Shown: positions 63,864 through 64,000 of the stretch, piece by piece
Numbering within the stretch: the stretch's first letter is position 1
Layout of the letters: the number at the start of each line of letters is the position of its first letter
Assembly (NCBI RefSeq): GCF_051020975.1
Contig: NW_027478159.1
Location: 18,182,501-18,246,500 of the forward strand
Source: Osmia lignaria lignaria
Lineage: Eukaryota; Arthropoda; Insecta; Hymenoptera; Megachilidae
Direction of reading: 5' to 3'
DNA: 64,000 bases
Notes under the pieces: generated by a model
The model's database searches: none
What the model was told of the DNA's origin: nothing
The model's input: only the letters and a program-made list of their open reading frames with translations
Made by a program: the position numbers and the translations under genes

Positions 63864-64000
63864 GATCAGATGCGTAGTTCTCGAGATATATCAAGATATT
63901 TAAAAGTTCTGAAGCTGCACCAACATAATAGAGATACAGAAACACCGTGGCCCCTTTCTTTGAGATAACTCTGCACTAGTGCGAGCCGCAAATGCCACTT
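63864..64000. repeat. Partial monomer at right window edge
   Basis: These are the first 137 bp of a monomer, from GATCAG to the end of AATGCCACTT. It carries AGTTCTGAAGCTGC, a private variant. The array continues past the window. Confidence 0.95.

Larger units (their letters stand above)
1..64000. repeat. 322-bp satellite DNA array, entire window
   Basis: The sequence is a continuous head-to-tail tandem array. The GATCAG found once per unit recurs at 122, 445, 767, 1088 and so on to 63864, giving 198 complete monomers with a mean length of 321.9 bp. No unit is inverted and no unrelated DNA interrupts the array. Monomers share a common backbone and, by eye, differ from the consensus at roughly 3-20 positions. 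In order, the consensus holds a TGATCA site, CTCGAG or a variant of it, TATTTAAAAG, a C-rich block, a CAGCTTAGCTG palindrome, a GAA/CAA tract, a second C-rich block, ATATCTCGG, a T6 tract and a second T6 just before the next GATCAG. The family is not one I can name. A centromeric or heterochromatic role is inferred from array size and organisation only. Confidence 0.98.

Noticed and set aside
1..64000. CRISPR array
   Set aside because: The period is 322 bp and the DNA between any chosen repeats is itself the same repeated sequence, so there are no unique spacers.
1..64000. Transposon origin (terminal inverted repeats, target-site duplications, transposase or reverse transcriptase remnants)
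   Set aside because: No such ends or coding remnants can be seen in the monomer, and units abut without target duplications.
1..64000. rRNA spacer or 5S rDNA repeat
   Set aside because: The monomer contains no stretch resembling 5S, 5.8S, 18S or 28S RNA, and all of the unit is accounted for by the satellite sequence.

Overview
The whole window is one head-to-tail satellite DNA array. I find no gene, no RNA gene and no mobile element. The unit is 322 bp long, about 39% G+C (counted on a consensus I built by eye). Phased on the GATCAG that occurs once per unit, there are 198 complete monomers from position 122 to 63863. A 121-bp partial unit lies at the left edge and a 137-bp partial unit at the right edge. 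All units point the same way and both window edges cut through a monomer, so the array is longer than 64 kb. This indicates a eukaryotic chromosome, most likely a centromeric, pericentromeric or other heterochromatic block. CpG is close to its expected frequency in the consensus (11 seen, about 12 expected), which fits an invertebrate with little germline CpG methylation better than a vertebrate or most plants. That taxonomic guess is weak.

The interest lies above the monomer. Monomers fall into recognisable variant classes defined by linked diagnostic bases, and these recur in fixed orders as higher-order repeats (HORs) whose size changes along the window. In order: a 6-mer spacing (1-3.3 kb); a 4-mer (3.3-7.8 kb); a loose, partly dimeric stretch (7.8-13 kb); a 5/9/10/11-mer domain (13-27 kb); a dimer stretch (27-30 kb); a trimer duplication inside a 10-mer spacing (29-34 kb); trimers, tetramers and pentamers (34.9-43.6 kb); a trimer domain (45.2-51 kb); an 11-mer that contains an internal tetramer duplication (54.2-62.6 kb, with less regular relatives from 51.3 kb); and a more diverged tail (62.9-64 kb). 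Several junctions fall inside monomers and make hybrid units, as expected from repeated unequal exchange or gene conversion.

Within the monomer there is an old internal duplication, several short inverted repeats that differ between variant classes, a GAA/CAA trinucleotide tract, and a TATTTAAAAG box. All 18 monomers whose length is not 322 lie in the first 21 kb; the next 133 monomers keep the 322-bp phase. Each monomer also carries an antisense open frame of about 74 codons. It starts at TTG, not ATG, shifts with indels and shows no sign of protein constraint, so I do not annotate it as a gene.
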